This document shows positions 1-10,440 of a stretch of DNA of 14,127 bases, in pieces. Both the position numbers and the translations under genes were made by a program. How positions within the stretch are numbered: the first letter of the stretch is position 1; each line of letters starts with the position of its first letter. This stretch comes from JBBPYA01 sp038200385 (GTDB taxonomy: Bacteria > Actinomycetota > Actinomycetes > Mycobacteriales > Geodermatophilaceae): the NCBI GenBank assembly GCA_038200385.1, contig JBBPYA010000135.1:1-14127 (forward strand), written 5' to 3'. The notes under the pieces were generated by a model. It was not told the DNA's origin and made no database searches. It worked only from the letters and a program-made list of their open reading frames with translations.

Positions 1-1
1 C

Positions 2-349
2 ACCGCGGAGCCGGCGATGCTCGACGTCGTACGCCGGGCCCGCGGGTACGGCCTGCGGACCGGGTTGCTGTCGAACTCGTGGGGTTTCGACTACCCGCGG
101 GAGGGCTGGGCGGAGCTGTTCGACGCGGTGGTCATCTCCGGAGAGGTCGGGATGCGCAAACCCGACCCGGAGATCTACGCCCTCGCCACCGAGCGGCTCG
201 GGGTCCCGCCCCCGGAGTGCGTGTTCGTCGACGACCTGCGGCCGAACGTGCGGGCGGCGGTGACGGCCGGGCTGCTTGGCGTACACCACGTCGACGTACC
301 GACCACGATCGAGGAACTGGAGGCGATCTTCGCCAGACCGTTCCGATGA
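2..349 (+). CDS. HAD-superfamily hydrolase, C-terminal part (5' end outside window)
   Basis: This is the carboxy-terminal half of a haloacid dehalogenase-type phosphohydrolase. The frame is open to the window edge, and the residues before the first ATG (position 17) fit the family, so the gene very probably starts upstream. Visible motifs are HAD motif II (LLSNS, about residue 25 of the visible part), the motif III lysine in a RKPDPEIY block, and motif IV as VFVDDLRPN, which supplies the Mg-binding acidic pair. The nucleophile motif I (DxDxT) must lie outside the window. The KPDPEIY...VFVDD spacing is typical of the HAD-IA group, which includes phosphatases and the N-domain of epoxide hydrolases. 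The substrate cannot be inferred. The WS/DGAT gene begins 29 bp downstream on the same strand, so co-transcription is possible. Confidence 0.78.
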   Translation, partial: TAEPAMLDVVRRARGYGLRTGLLSNSWGFDYPREGWAELFDAVVISGEVGMRKPDPEIYALATERLGVPPPECVFVDDLRPNVRAAVTAGLLGVHHVDVPTTIEELEAIFARPFR

Positions 350-378
350 CCTGGCGCCGGGCGTGTCACGATGGCTAG

Positions 379-1767
379 ATGCCCGATCGTCTGAGTGCGC
401 TGGACGTGTCCTTCCTGTACCTCGAGGAACCGACCACGCCCATGCACGTCGGTGGGCTGGTCACGTTCCAGCCGCCGAAGACCGGGTTCGACTACGACAG
501 CCTTGTCGCGCTGATCGAATCGCGGATCGGGCTGGTCCCGCGGTACCGGCAGAAGATCAAGGGCGTTCCCGTGGGTCTGGCCAACCCGGTCTGGGTCGAC
601 GACGGCGACTTCGACGTCACCTACCACGTCCGCCGCTCCGCCCTGCCGCGGCCGGGCAACGACGCGCAACTGCGCGAGCTGACCGGGCGGCTGATGTCGC
701 GCCGACTGGACCGGGCCCGCCCGCTGTGGGAGATCTACCTCGTGGAGGGGCTGTCCGGTGGCCGGATCGCGCTGATCACCAAGACCCATCATGCGATGGT
801 CGACGGGCGCAGCGCGGTCGACCTCGGCCAGGTGCTGCTGGACCTGACGCCGGTCCCGCGCGAGACCGGCGAGGACCTGTGGATGCCGGCGCCGGAGCCG
901 GGCCCGGTCGAACTGGTCGCGGGCGCGGTCGGCGACTACATCCGGCGGCCCTCGGCGGTGCTGGACACCGTCCGGTCGGGAGTCGCCGACGTGCGGGCGA
1001 CCACGTCGCGGGTCGCCGGAGCGATCGGCGGGCTGGCCGCGGCGGCCCGGATCGCGACCCGGCCGGCGCCGGACAGCCCCCTGAACGCGCGGATCGGCGA
1101 GCAACGCCGCCTCGGGACCGCCCAGACGTCACTGGACGACTACAAGCGGGTGCGCAAGGCGCACGGGGGCACGGTCAACGACGTGGTCCTGGCCACGGTG
1201 AGCATGGCGTTGCGCAACTGGCTGCTCTCCCGCGGCGAGCCGGTCAACGCCACGACCACGGTGCGGGCGATGGTCCCGCTGTCGGTGCGGACCGGGACCG
1301 AGCAGGGGTCGCTGGGCAACCGGGTGTCCTCGTTCCTGGTCGACCTTCCCGTCGGCGAGGCCAACCCTAAGGTGGTCCTTTCGCAGGTCAGCTACTCGAT
1401 GAACGCGCACAAGGAGTCCGGCCAGTCCGTCGGCGCCGACGCGCTGATCACGCTGTCCGGGTTCGCGCCGCCGACGCTGCACGCCCTGGGCGCGCGGGTG
1501 GCCAGCGGGTTCAGCCGGCGGCTGTTCAACGTGGTCGTCACGAACGTGCCCGGGCCGCAGTTCCCGCTCTACGCCGGCGGCGCGAAGCTGCTGGAGATGT
1601 TCCCGGTGGTGCCGCTGGCCAAGGGGCAGGCGGTCTCGATCGGGCTCACCTCCTACAACGGCGGGGTGTTCTACGGGCTGAACGCCGACCGGGACGCCAT
1701 GGGCGACGTCGATGTGCTGGCGGCCCTGATCGAGGAAAGTCTGGCCGGGCTGGTCGAGACGACATGA
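379..1767 (+). CDS. Wax ester synthase / diacylglycerol acyltransferase (WS/DGAT family)
   Basis: This 462-residue protein has the usual length for bacterial WS/DGAT enzymes, which transfer acyl groups from acyl-CoA to diacylglycerol or long-chain alcohols at the membrane or lipid-droplet surface. The catalytic motif HHxxxDG is intact as HHAMVDG (residues 137-143, second His catalytic). PLWE is at 115-118, an ND pair opens the central helix at about 267-268 (VNDVVLATV), and a late NVPGP block is at 389-393. These mark the N-terminal acyltransferase half and the C-terminal WS/DGAT half. No good Shine-Dalgarno precedes the ATG, so the transcript may be leaderless or translationally coupled. The next gene encodes a patatin-like lipase 22 bp downstream, suggesting a lipid synthesis/turnover operon. 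Triacylglycerol and wax ester specificities cannot be separated by eye. Confidence 0.95.
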   Translation: MPDRLSALDVSFLYLEEPTTPMHVGGLVTFQPPKTGFDYDSLVALIESRIGLVPRYRQKIKGVPVGLANPVWVDDGDFDVTYHVRRSALPRPGNDAQLRELTGRLMSRRLDRARPLWEIYLVEGLSGGRIALITKTHHAMVDGRSAVDLGQVLLDLTPVPRETGEDLWMPAPEPGPVELVAGAVGDYIRRPSAVLDTVRSGVADVRATTSRVAGAIGGLAAAARIATRPAPDSPLNARIGEQRRLGTAQTSLDDYKRVRKAHGGTVNDVVLATVSMALRNWLLSRGEPVNATTTVRAMVPLSVRTGTEQGSLGNRVSSFLVDLPVGEANPKVVLSQVSYSMNAHKESGQSVGADALITLSGFAPPTLHALGARVASGFSRRLFNVVVTNVPGPQFPLYAGGAKLLEMFPVVPLAKGQAVSIGLTSYNGGVFYGLNADRDAMGDVDVLAALIEESLAGLVETT

Positions 1768-1789
1768 CCGGGCCGGACGGGGGAATCGC

Positions 1790-2734
1790 GTGAGACGGGC
1801 TCTGGTGCTCGGCGCCGGCGGGGTGCTGGGGTTCACCTGGACCGTGGGCGCACTGCACGCGCTGGAGCAGAACCTCGGACTGGACGTCCGCGAGATGGAC
1901 GTCATCATGGGCACGTCCGCCGGTTCGATCATGGCCGCGGTCCTGGGCAGCGGCGTACCGGTCGACGTGCTGCTGCGCCACCAGTACGGCCGGTCCAAAC
2001 CCGGTGACGTGGCGATCGACTGGAACTACGACGAGGACGCCGGCGGAGCGCTGCCGCCGTTGCCGATGCTCGGCCTGGGCAGCCCAAGGCTGCTGGCCAG
2101 GGTGGCCCGCCACCCCCGGCACTACCCGCGGATCACCGCGGCCACCGCGCTGCTGCCGCGCGGGCGGGGCAGCCTGCGCCCGCTGGCCTCGATGGTGGAA
2201 GGGCTCGGCCCCGGCGGCTGGCCGGAGCGCGAGACGTGGATCGTGGCCGTCGACTACGCCACCGGCGAGCGCACCGTGTTCGGCCAGCAGGGCGCTCCGC
2301 CGGCCCGGCTGTCCGAGGCCGTGACCGCGTCCTGCGCGATCCCGGGCTGGTACGCGCCGGTGCGCATCGGCGGCCGCGCCTACATCGACGGCGGGGCGTT
2401 CTCGGCGACCTCGCTGGACCTGCTCGCCGGCGGCCCGCTGGACGAGGTGTACGTCGTGGCGCCGCTGGCCGCCTCCGGCTACGACCGCCCCTGGGGGCTG
2501 GTCAGCCAGGTCGAGCGCCGGGTCCGCCGCTCGGTCACCCGGTCCCTGGAGCGCGAGGCGCGCCGGGTCCGCGAGACCGGGACCGAGGTCACCCTGCTCG
2601 CGCCCGGCCCGGACGACCTGCGGGCGATCGGGGCGAACGTGATGGACCACCGCCGCCGTCGGGCGGTCCTGCGGACCTCCCTGGTGACCAACGCCGCCGC
2701 GGTCCGCGCGGCTCGCAGCGACCTGTCCGCCTGA
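1790..2734 (+). CDS. Patatin-like phospholipase / lipid acyl hydrolase
   Basis: This 314-residue protein has the complete patatin signature. A glycine-rich oxyanion-hole loop lies at residues 8-14 (GAGGVLG), the nucleophile elbow GTSAG is at 41-45 (Ser43), and the DGG motif carries the catalytic aspartate at about Asp200. The family hydrolyses acyl esters of phospholipids or neutral lipids with a Ser-Asp dyad. No signal peptide or convincing membrane helix is visible, so the protein is probably cytoplasmic or peripheral. The start is GTG, preceded at a good distance by a purine run (GGGGGAA). It lies 22 bp after the WS/DGAT stop, and its own stop overlaps the next ATG by one base. This makes a three-gene unit in which the lipase may act on lipid made by the acyltransferase. 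That functional link is inference from adjacency. Confidence 0.93.
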   Translation: MRRALVLGAGGVLGFTWTVGALHALEQNLGLDVREMDVIMGTSAGSIMAAVLGSGVPVDVLLRHQYGRSKPGDVAIDWNYDEDAGGALPPLPMLGLGSPRLLARVARHPRHYPRITAATALLPRGRGSLRPLASMVEGLGPGGWPERETWIVAVDYATGERTVFGQQGAPPARLSEAVTASCAIPGWYAPVRIGGRAYIDGGAFSATSLDLLAGGPLDEVYVVAPLAASGYDRPWGLVSQVERRVRRSVTRSLEREARRVRETGTEVTLLAPGPDDLRAIGANVMDHRRRRAVLRTSLVTNAAAVRAARSDLSA

Positions 2735-3231
2735 TGCGCGTCTACCTGCCGGCCACCGTGCCGATGCTGCGCCGGCTCCTCGACGAGGGCACGATCGGCG
2801 GCCCGCGACAGCGGGCGTTCACGGTGACCCCGGCGGTTCGGGAGTGGTACGCCGCTTCCGACGAGGAGGAGCTGGAGTACGTCGCGCTGCGCGACGCCGC
2901 GGCCGCTAGCCTCCGGCTGATCGACGCGGATCCCACCGCGGCCCGGCGCCGGGTGGTCGTAGCCGCCGACGCCGCCGACGGAACGGTGACCGCCCGCCCG
3001 GATCTGGACCGCTCCGTGGTCGAGCTGGCCGCACCGGTACCCCTGGCGGCGGTGGCCAGCGTGCTGGCCGACACCGAGCAGGCCGAGCCCTCGGTGCGCG
3101 CCGCGGCCAACGTCGTCCTGGAGGCCGACCTCGGCAGCGAGGACGCGCAATTCGTGGTGGACGGCGCGGAAGGACACGATCTGGCGTGGTACGCCACCCA
3201 GGAGATCGGCGCCCTGATCGAGCTGCTCTAG
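2734..3231 (+). CDS. DUF6912-family conserved hypothetical protein
   Basis: This acidic, soluble 165-residue protein opens with MRVYLPATVPMLRRLL. It carries an EEELEYVALRDAA segment, a DAQFVVDGAE segment and the closing WYATQEIGALIELL. From memory this pattern matches the actinobacterial DUF6912 family, whose function is not known to me. No signal peptide, membrane helix or catalytic motif is apparent. The start is fixed by a TGATG overlap: the lipase TGA (2732-2734) shares its last base with this ATG, implying translational coupling. Three alternating acidic clusters and hydrophobic strands suggest a compact alpha/beta fold. It is the last gene of the lipid cassette and its stop overlaps the stop of the converging minus-strand gene by four bases. 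A longer frame exists upstream but runs inside the lipase gene and is not credible. Confidence 0.85.
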   Translation: MRVYLPATVPMLRRLLDEGTIGGPRQRAFTVTPAVREWYAASDEEELEYVALRDAAAASLRLIDADPTAARRRVVVAADAADGTVTARPDLDRSVVELAAPVPLAAVASVLADTEQAEPSVRAAANVVLEADLGSEDAQFVVDGAEGHDLAWYATQEIGALIELL

Positions 3232-3650
3232 CACCTCGGTCCGGTGCCGGGGAGGAACACGACTTGTGCGACCCCTGTGGCGGCCCAGGCAGCCAGGGCC
3301 ACGAGGGCGACCAGGGCCAGCGGGAGTCCGGTCGCCGTGGATGGGTACGACCTGAACAGGGCGGTGTGACCGCGTCCCCGGTGTCCGTCGGCGTCGGCCG
3401 GGGTGTCGGGGGCGTAGGTGACGTCCTGTCCGATCCGGGCCAGAGCGAAGATCTCCGGGACCTCGGCCCGATCCACGAGGTAGGCCCCGGTCGCGACGGG
3501 GGCCCCGGGATCGCATCCTGCGCCGGGATAGGGCGGGCGTCGAGTAGCTCCCGGGCCGGTGGTCCTCGTGCCGGCGCCGTCGTCCGGGGTCTTCCGCGAC
3601 ACCCGCTCGCACTGGTAGGACCTCAGCAGGCCGCCGATGGCGGCGGGCAC
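3228..3650 (-). CDS. Hypothetical small membrane-anchored protein
   Basis: I do not recognise this 140-codon frame. It has a hydrophilic, Pro/Gly/Arg-rich N-terminal ~60 residues and a more ordered block (YLVDRAEVPEIFALARIGQD). One hydrophobic helix near the C-terminus (roughly residues 109-132, PLALVALVALAAWAATG) is followed by a short tail. That suggests a single-pass protein, or one of a converging pair of small membrane proteins. Third codon positions are mostly G/C, as expected for real coding here, and without it a ~440 bp hole would remain. The start is uncertain: GTG at 3650 has GAAGG directly abutting it, while GTG at 3602 would give a protein 16 residues shorter. It converges on the DUF6912 gene with a four-base stop overlap and diverges from the secreted-protein gene at 3678. 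Confidence 0.5.
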   Translation of the reverse strand: MPAAIGGLLRSYQCERVSRKTPDDGAGTRTTGPGATRRPPYPGAGCDPGAPVATGAYLVDRAEVPEIFALARIGQDVTYAPDTPADADGHRGRGHTALFRSYPSTATGLPLALVALVALAAWAATGVAQVVFLPGTGPRC

Positions 3651-3677
3651 CCTTCACGCGTTCGGGGAAGGAACAGC

Positions 3678-4490
3678 GTGCATCTCAACCGAGCAGTCAC
3701 CGTCCTCAGCGTCGCGGCAGCCATCGTCGCGGCGACCGCCGCACCGGCACTGGCCGCGCCGCCGACGAACGACACCATCGACAACGCGATCCCCGTCGAC
3801 GTGGGGTACCGCGCGGTGGTGAACACCACCGACGCCACCACCGACTCCGTCGACGCCCAGCTCAACCGGTCGTGCGGGGCTCCGGCCACCGACGCCAGCG
3901 TCTGGTACACCCTGCAGCCCGCGGCGGACGGCGCCGTCATCATCGACGTCTCCCGGTCCAGCTACTCCGCGGGGGTGGCCGTCGGCGTCGGCACGCGCGG
4001 CTCGCTGCAGACCGTCGCCTGCGGGCCCGGCACGATCCTGCTTGACGCCCAGGCCGGGCAGACCTACTACGTGCTGGCCTTCGACGACCAGCAGGACGGG
4101 ACCGGGAACGGCGGCCGATTGTCGATCTCGTTCATGGCGACCGACACCCCGACGGCCACCCTGGCGGTCAGCCGCAGCGCGCGCCTGGACGACAACGGAA
4201 ACGCCGTCCTGCACGGCACGTTCCGCTGCGAGAACGGCAACCCGATCCAGATCAGCGGCGAGGCGATCCAGATCCGGACGTTCACCTCGGTCCAGGCCCA
4301 GTTCGCGACGCTCCGGTTCGGCCAGTGCGACGGGACCCGGCACAGCTGGGAGGCGGTGGCCCGAGCGTTCGGCGCGGACTTCCGCACGGGCAGCGCGCTG
4401 GTGTCCTCCTTCGGCTTCGTCTGCGGGACGTTCCTGTGCACGGAGGGTTTCAGCGAGCGGGTGGTCAGGCTGCGCCCGGCTCAACCCTGA
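3678..4490 (+). CDS. Secreted protein with signal peptide, two domains and six cysteines
   Basis: This 270-residue exported protein of unknown function starts at GTG 3678, supported by GGGGAAGGA five bases upstream. Residues 1-26 form a Sec signal peptide: short basic start, VTVLSVAAAIVAATAA core, ALA/A cleavage. The mature part opens with PPTNDTIDNAIPV and contains SVWYTLQPAADGAVIIDV and AGQTYYVLAF. This resembles beta-sandwich, pre-peptidase-C-like adhesive domains of secreted actinobacterial proteins. A second region (about 170-270, from TATLAVSRSARL) forms a separate domain. Cysteines at about 66, 115, 184, 217, 249 and 254 could give one disulfide in the first domain and two in the second. 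No sortase signal or C-terminal helix is visible, so it is probably released. The longer in-frame extension upstream (from 3186) lacks a plausible N-terminus and is rejected. Confidence 0.85.
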   Translation: MHLNRAVTVLSVAAAIVAATAAPALAAPPTNDTIDNAIPVDVGYRAVVNTTDATTDSVDAQLNRSCGAPATDASVWYTLQPAADGAVIIDVSRSSYSAGVAVGVGTRGSLQTVACGPGTILLDAQAGQTYYVLAFDDQQDGTGNGGRLSISFMATDTPTATLAVSRSARLDDNGNAVLHGTFRCENGNPIQISGEAIQIRTFTSVQAQFATLRFGQCDGTRHSWEAVARAFGADFRTGSALVSSFGFVCGTFLCTEGFSERVVRLRPAQP

Positions 4491-4551
4491 GCGCTCGCAT
4501 GACACGATGAGGGCCTCGCCATCGTCGTCGAGCACCGCCAGGAGCGCAGCC

Positions 4552-6180
<1,629 letters not shown>

Positions 6181-8421
6181 ACCCGGACGAATCCGCGACC
6201 TGGACGCGGGTCAGCGTCCCGTTCTCGACCAGGTACCCACGGCCGGGCGTTCGTTCGGCCAGGCCGCGGGGCAGCCGGACGCCGAGCAGCTCTCCGTTCG
6301 CGGGGCTGGGGGTCAGCAGGACCCCGCAGCGGCGCCGCCGCAGCTCGACGCCCACCCCGCGGAACCCGCCGGCGCGGTCCTCGCTGCGGCCGGCGCCGAC
6401 GACCGTGATCCCTCGGTCGGCCCGCAGCAGTTCGGACAGCATGGGGTCGGCCGCGCTGTCCAGCAGTGCCTCCAGGTCGTCGACGAGGACGACGGCTGAC
6501 CCGATCGCGACCGCCGCGCGCAGGGCGCCGACATCCTCGGGTCCGATCTGCTCCACGCCCGCCGGTGCCGACCGCAGCACCGAACGGCGGCCGGTGACCG
6601 CGACGACCGGCGTACCGGAGCCGAGCAGACCGTGGGCCAGGGTCAGCAGCGCGGTGGACTTGCCGCTGCGCGCCGGCCCGGCCAGCAGGAAGCCGGGACC
6701 GAGCAGGCCGAGATCCAGGACGACCGGTGCCGCGTCGTCGCCGCCGGCCCCGAGCACCGCGCTCAGCAGCTTCCGGGCCGGTGCCAGGCTGTCCAGTGGG
6801 ACCCGTTCGGGCAGCTCCCGGACCGTCAGCGGCGGATGGCGCAGGGGTGGCGGGGCGTGGCTCGCGATGCCCGCCAGCGCCAGTGCCTCGGCCCGGGCCG
6901 AGGGGCGTCCCCCGAGCACGGCGACCTGGCACTCCAGCCCGGTGTCGGGCAGCAGCCCCCGACCCGGCGGGCGATGCGCGGGCACCGCCCGCGTGGTGAT
7001 CCCGGCCAGTGAGTAGTCGCCGCGGTCGGTCAGCGGCAGCACGATGCGCTGTCGCAGCGCGCCGGCCAGCCGACCACCGAGTCCGGACCGGTCGCCGGCC
7101 ACGACGACCGGCATCCCGGCCTGCGGGCCTTCGCGGGCCAGCCGAAGCAACTCGTCCACCGGGCGGCCGGCCTCGATCGGCTCGTAGGCCTGGACGAACG
7201 GCTCCCACCCGTCCAGGACCAGCGTGACTCGTGGCCGGGCGGCAGAATCCCCGGCCCGCTGGCGGGTATCCAGCTCGCCGGCCAGCCTGGCCAACAGCCG
7301 ACGACCGCGCACGACGTCGTCGCGACCGACCACCGTGCCGCAATGCGGCAGCTGCCCGACGGCGCCCAGCCCGCCGCCGGCGCAGTCCAGCACGTGGACA
7401 TGTACCTGCTCGGCGGTGCCGGAACGGATAAGCGCGGCGATCAGGGTGCGCAGCGCCGTGCTGCGCCCGCTGCGCGGGCCTCCCGCGACCAGTACGGACC
7501 CGGCTGCCAGGTCCACCGCGAGGACCGAACGGCGCTGCTCGTCGGGATGGTCGACCAGGCCGAGCGCAAGGCAGCCGGGGGGTGCCGCGGGCACCTCGTC
7601 GAGGTCGAGGACGTCCGGCACCGGAGGCAGCCACGGGCTGGGCAGCGGCTGCCACCCGGTGGACTCCGCCGCCGCGCGGACGGCGGTGACGAGCCGGGGC
7701 AGGTCGCCGGCTCCGTCGCATTCGGCCACCGGCGGCAGCGGTCGGGGATCGCCGTGCCCCGGCCAGCGCACCGCGCGGACCCGCGGTGCTGCGTCTGCCG
7801 GAGGCGCCCGGCCGGTGATCCGCGCGGTCTGCACGGGGACGGGAGGGTCCGCGCCGGAGCGGATCAGGGCGCGGCCCGGGGCGTGCTTGGAGATGACCTC
7901 GGCGCCACGCACCTCGACGATGTCGCGGGACTCCGACTCGTCGATGACCCGCAGCGCGATCCGCAGACTGGCGTTGGCCCGGATCGCCGGTGTCACACAA
8001 CCGGCCGGCCGCTGGGTAGCCAGGATCAGGTGGATCCCGAGCGAGCGGCCGCGGGCCGCGATCCCGACCAGGCCGCTGACGAAGTCGGGCAGCTCCCCGG
8101 CGAGCGCGGCGAACTCGTCGATCACCAGCAGCAGTCGTGGCAGCGGCAGCGGGGATGCGGCCCCGCCGTCGGTCGCCGCGTTGTTGGCCGGCGGGCCGAG
8201 CGTCGCGCCCGCGCCGGGCGCCGGTGCCCTGCGCGCGAGCGCCCGGTACGCCGGTAGGTCACTCACGCCGGCCGCGGCCAGGACCGCCTCCCGCCGGGTC
8301 AGCTCCGCGCGGAGCGAACGCAGCGCCCGGCGGGTGAGGTGCTCGTCCAGGTCGGTGACCAGGCCCAGCGTGTGCGGCAGTCGGGCACAGTCCCGGAACG
8401 CCGCGCCACCCTTGTAGTCGA

Positions 8422-10440
8422 TCAGGACGAACGCAAGCTCCGACGGTGGGTACGTCGCGGCCAGCGACCCCAGCAGGCACTGCAGGAACTCCGACTTGCC
8501 GGCCCCCGTCGTCCCGGCGACGAGTCCGTGCGGCCCGTCGCGGTCGAGGTCCACCGCGAACGGGCCGTCCGCGGACTGCCCGATGACGACCCGGGGGACC
8601 GGCCCGGCTCGCGCCCAGCGGGTCCGCACCGAGGGGCCGTCCGGCGCGGGCAGGTCGAGCAGGTCCAGCAGCCGGACCGTCGAGGGAACCGCGCCGACTG
8701 CCTCGCCTGGATCGCGCAGCGCTGCCATCGACCGGACCAGGCCGGCGGCCAGCGGCAGCGACAACCCGTCGGCGAGCACACCGTCGCGTTCCGGTTCGCC
8801 GGCCACGACGAGCCGCAGCCGGCTGCCGGCCTCGCCGGTGATCGTGGCAGTGGCCCGGCAAGCGGCGGGCAGCCGGCCCGCGGCCCGCTCGAGCAGAGCA
8901 GTGCGATCCCCGCCGCCGGGCCGTCGGCGAGCAGCCGGGCGAGGCCCGCCGCCGCGTGCAGCCGGCCGGGATCGTCGAGGACGACGAGCACGTCGGGGAC
9001 GGTCCGGGCCGTCCTGCCGTGGCGGGCGTCGAGCAGCGACATCAGCTCGGCCAGCCGGTCGGCGCGCTGCCCGGCGGTCATGCCGATCCGCGGGCCGACG
9101 TGCGGCAGCCAGCGCGCCCACGCCCAGTTCGGGGACCGGTCGTCAGGCGCCAGCAGCACCACGGCCAGCTCCCGTGGGCTGTGCAGCGCGGCAACCTGGG
9201 CGAGCAGGCCCCGGGCCAGTGCCCGCAGCGGGGGATCGGGGCCGGCCAGGCCGAGCACCCCGGTCGTGGCCAGCGCCACCGTGACGGGCAGGTCCGGGAT
9301 CGGTACCGCCTCCGTCCCGGTCTCCCGCCGCAGCTGGACCCCGCCGGGCATGGTCGCCGTCCCGAGCCGCAGCCGGAGGAAGTCGGGATCGTCCCGCCGC
9401 CGTTCCCACAACCGGTGCCCTGGGCCCTGGACGGCCCGGATCAGCTCGCACAGATCGGGGCTGTCCCGCCGTCGCTGCTCGCCGATGCGGGTCACGGCCT
9501 CGTCGCGATCGGCCCTGGCCCGCTGCTCGGCCGCGGCGTGTTCGAGCCGCTCGCGCCGCTCGCGGCTGCGCCGTCCGGAGCGCTCGGACAGGTGGTTGCC
9601 CAGCATCAGAACCGGGTACAGCGCGGTGAGCAACAGGAACTGCGGGGTGTGCAGCAGCACCGCGAGACCCACCCCGAGCAGCACCGGCAGCAGCAGGCCG
9701 AGCACGGCCAGCCGCGGCGGGGCCGGGACGGGGGGAGGGCGCGGCCAGTCGACGGTGACCTCGGCCGGTACGCCGGTGAGTCGGGGGGCCCGGCGGACCG
9801 ACAGGGTGCCGTCGGCCGCCGGCGTGACCGTGGCGGGCGTCATGGTGGGCACCGCCAGCCGCAGCACGGTGTCGCCGAGGCGCAATAGGGCTCCGGGAGC
9901 CAGCGGCTCACCGTCACCGCTGACCGGCCGTCCGCCCAGCCAGCTGCCGTTGGCCGAGCCGAGGTCGGCCACCCGGACGCCGTCGGTGCCGACCCGCAGT
10001 ACCGCGTGGGTCCGTGAGCACAGCGGGTCGGACAGCCGCAACCACGTCTCGGAGCCCCGTCCGAGCAGGTGCTCCCCGCGCGGCAGCGGCACCGACGAGC
10101 CGGCCTGCAGACCCGACACGACGTGCAGTTCGAGTACGGCGCCCCGGGTCACCGCGCGCGGTCCGGGTCGCCCGACGCCGAGGAGAGCGCCGTTGCGCAG
10201 GCCCGGGCCACCTACGGGCGCCTCCGGGTCGAGCCGCGTGGAACCGGCGTACAGGGCGGTGCCTGGGGACGCCCCGACGAGGGCGCACAGGGCGTCGGCT
10301 ACCTGGCGCAGCACCGTCCCGGGCGTGGCGTGCAGCTCGACGTCGACGCGGGTGTCACCGTCGGCGGCCGCGGCGAAGTCCCAGCCGGCGTCGACCGGCT
10401 GCGCGACCTCGCCGGCGTACAGGGTCAGGGTCACGAGCAC
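8422..10440 (-). CDS. Secretion ATPase, N-terminal fragment: Ubl + FHA + two membrane helices (literal frame, out of phase after ~8893)
   Basis: This is the literal product of the 5' part. Residues ~1-90 (VTLTLYAG...; ending LDPEAPVGGPGLRNGALLGVG) resemble the EsaB/YukD ubiquitin-like fold, where the last strand reads 'L-pd-x-L-x-x-x-G-L-x-D/N-G-x-x-L'. Residues ~100-185 form an FHA domain, with GRGSETW (about 125), SRTHAVLR and DLGSANGSW (about 158-166), the usual phosphothreonine-binding loops. Two adjoining helices cover about 242-283 (LAVLGLLLPVLLGVGLAVLL, then LLLTALYPVLMLG), followed by an Arg/Glu-rich helix. The native sequence ends at about residue 516 (GIALLC). Beyond that, to the stop at 8422, the ~158 residues are a Pro/Arg/Ser-rich out-of-phase shadow with no family resemblance. 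If expressed as read, the fragment would have sensor and membrane parts but no ATPase. Confidence 0.7.
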   Translation of the reverse strand: MLVTLTLYAGEVAQPVDAGWDFAAAADGDTRVDVELHATPGTVLRQVADALCALVGASPGTALYAGSTRLDPEAPVGGPGLRNGALLGVGRPGPRAVTRGAVLELHVVSGLQAGSSVPLPRGEHLLGRGSETWLRLSDPLCSRTHAVLRVGTDGVRVADLGSANGSWLGGRPVSGDGEPLAPGALLRLGDTVLRLAVPTMTPATVTPAADGTLSVRRAPRLTGVPAEVTVDWPRPPPVPAPPRLAVLGLLLPVLLGVGLAVLLHTPQFLLLTALYPVLMLGNHLSERSGRRSRERRERLEHAAAEQRARADRDEAVTRIGEQRRRDSPDLCELIRAVQGPGHRLWERRRDDPDFLRLRLGTATMPGGVQLRRETGTEAVPIPDLPVTVALATTGVLGLAGPDPPLRALARGLLAQVAALHSPRELAVVLLAPDDRSPNWAWARWLPHVGPRIGMTAGQRADRLAELMSLLDARHGRTARTVPDVLVVLDDPGRLHAAAGLARLLADGPAAGIALLCSSGPRAGCPPLAGPLPRSPARPAAGCGSSWPANRNATVCSPTGCRCRWPPAWSGRWQRCAIQARQSARFPRRSGCWTCSTCPRRTAPRCGPAGREPGRSPGSSSGSPRTARSRWTSTATGRTDSSPGRRGPASRSSCSACWGRWPRRTHRRSLRSS

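Noticed and set aside
2236..3231. Extended 331-codon version of the DUF6912 gene
   Set aside because: The extra N-terminal part is the out-of-frame image of the patatin gene. The TGATG overlap and the MRVYLPAT start fix the gene at 2734.
367..4509. CACGATG shared before WS/DGAT (367-373) and pruA (4503-4509) as a common promoter element
   Set aside because: This is a seven-base match without a matching partner element at constant distance, too short to support a shared regulator.
8884..8902. Programmed -1 ribosomal frameshift as explanation for the ATPase break
   Set aside because: The join can be read as a -1 slip, but there is no X XXY YYZ heptamer at TGC-TCG, and I saw no reason for programmed shifting in this family. 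A one-base deletion or sequencing error is simpler.
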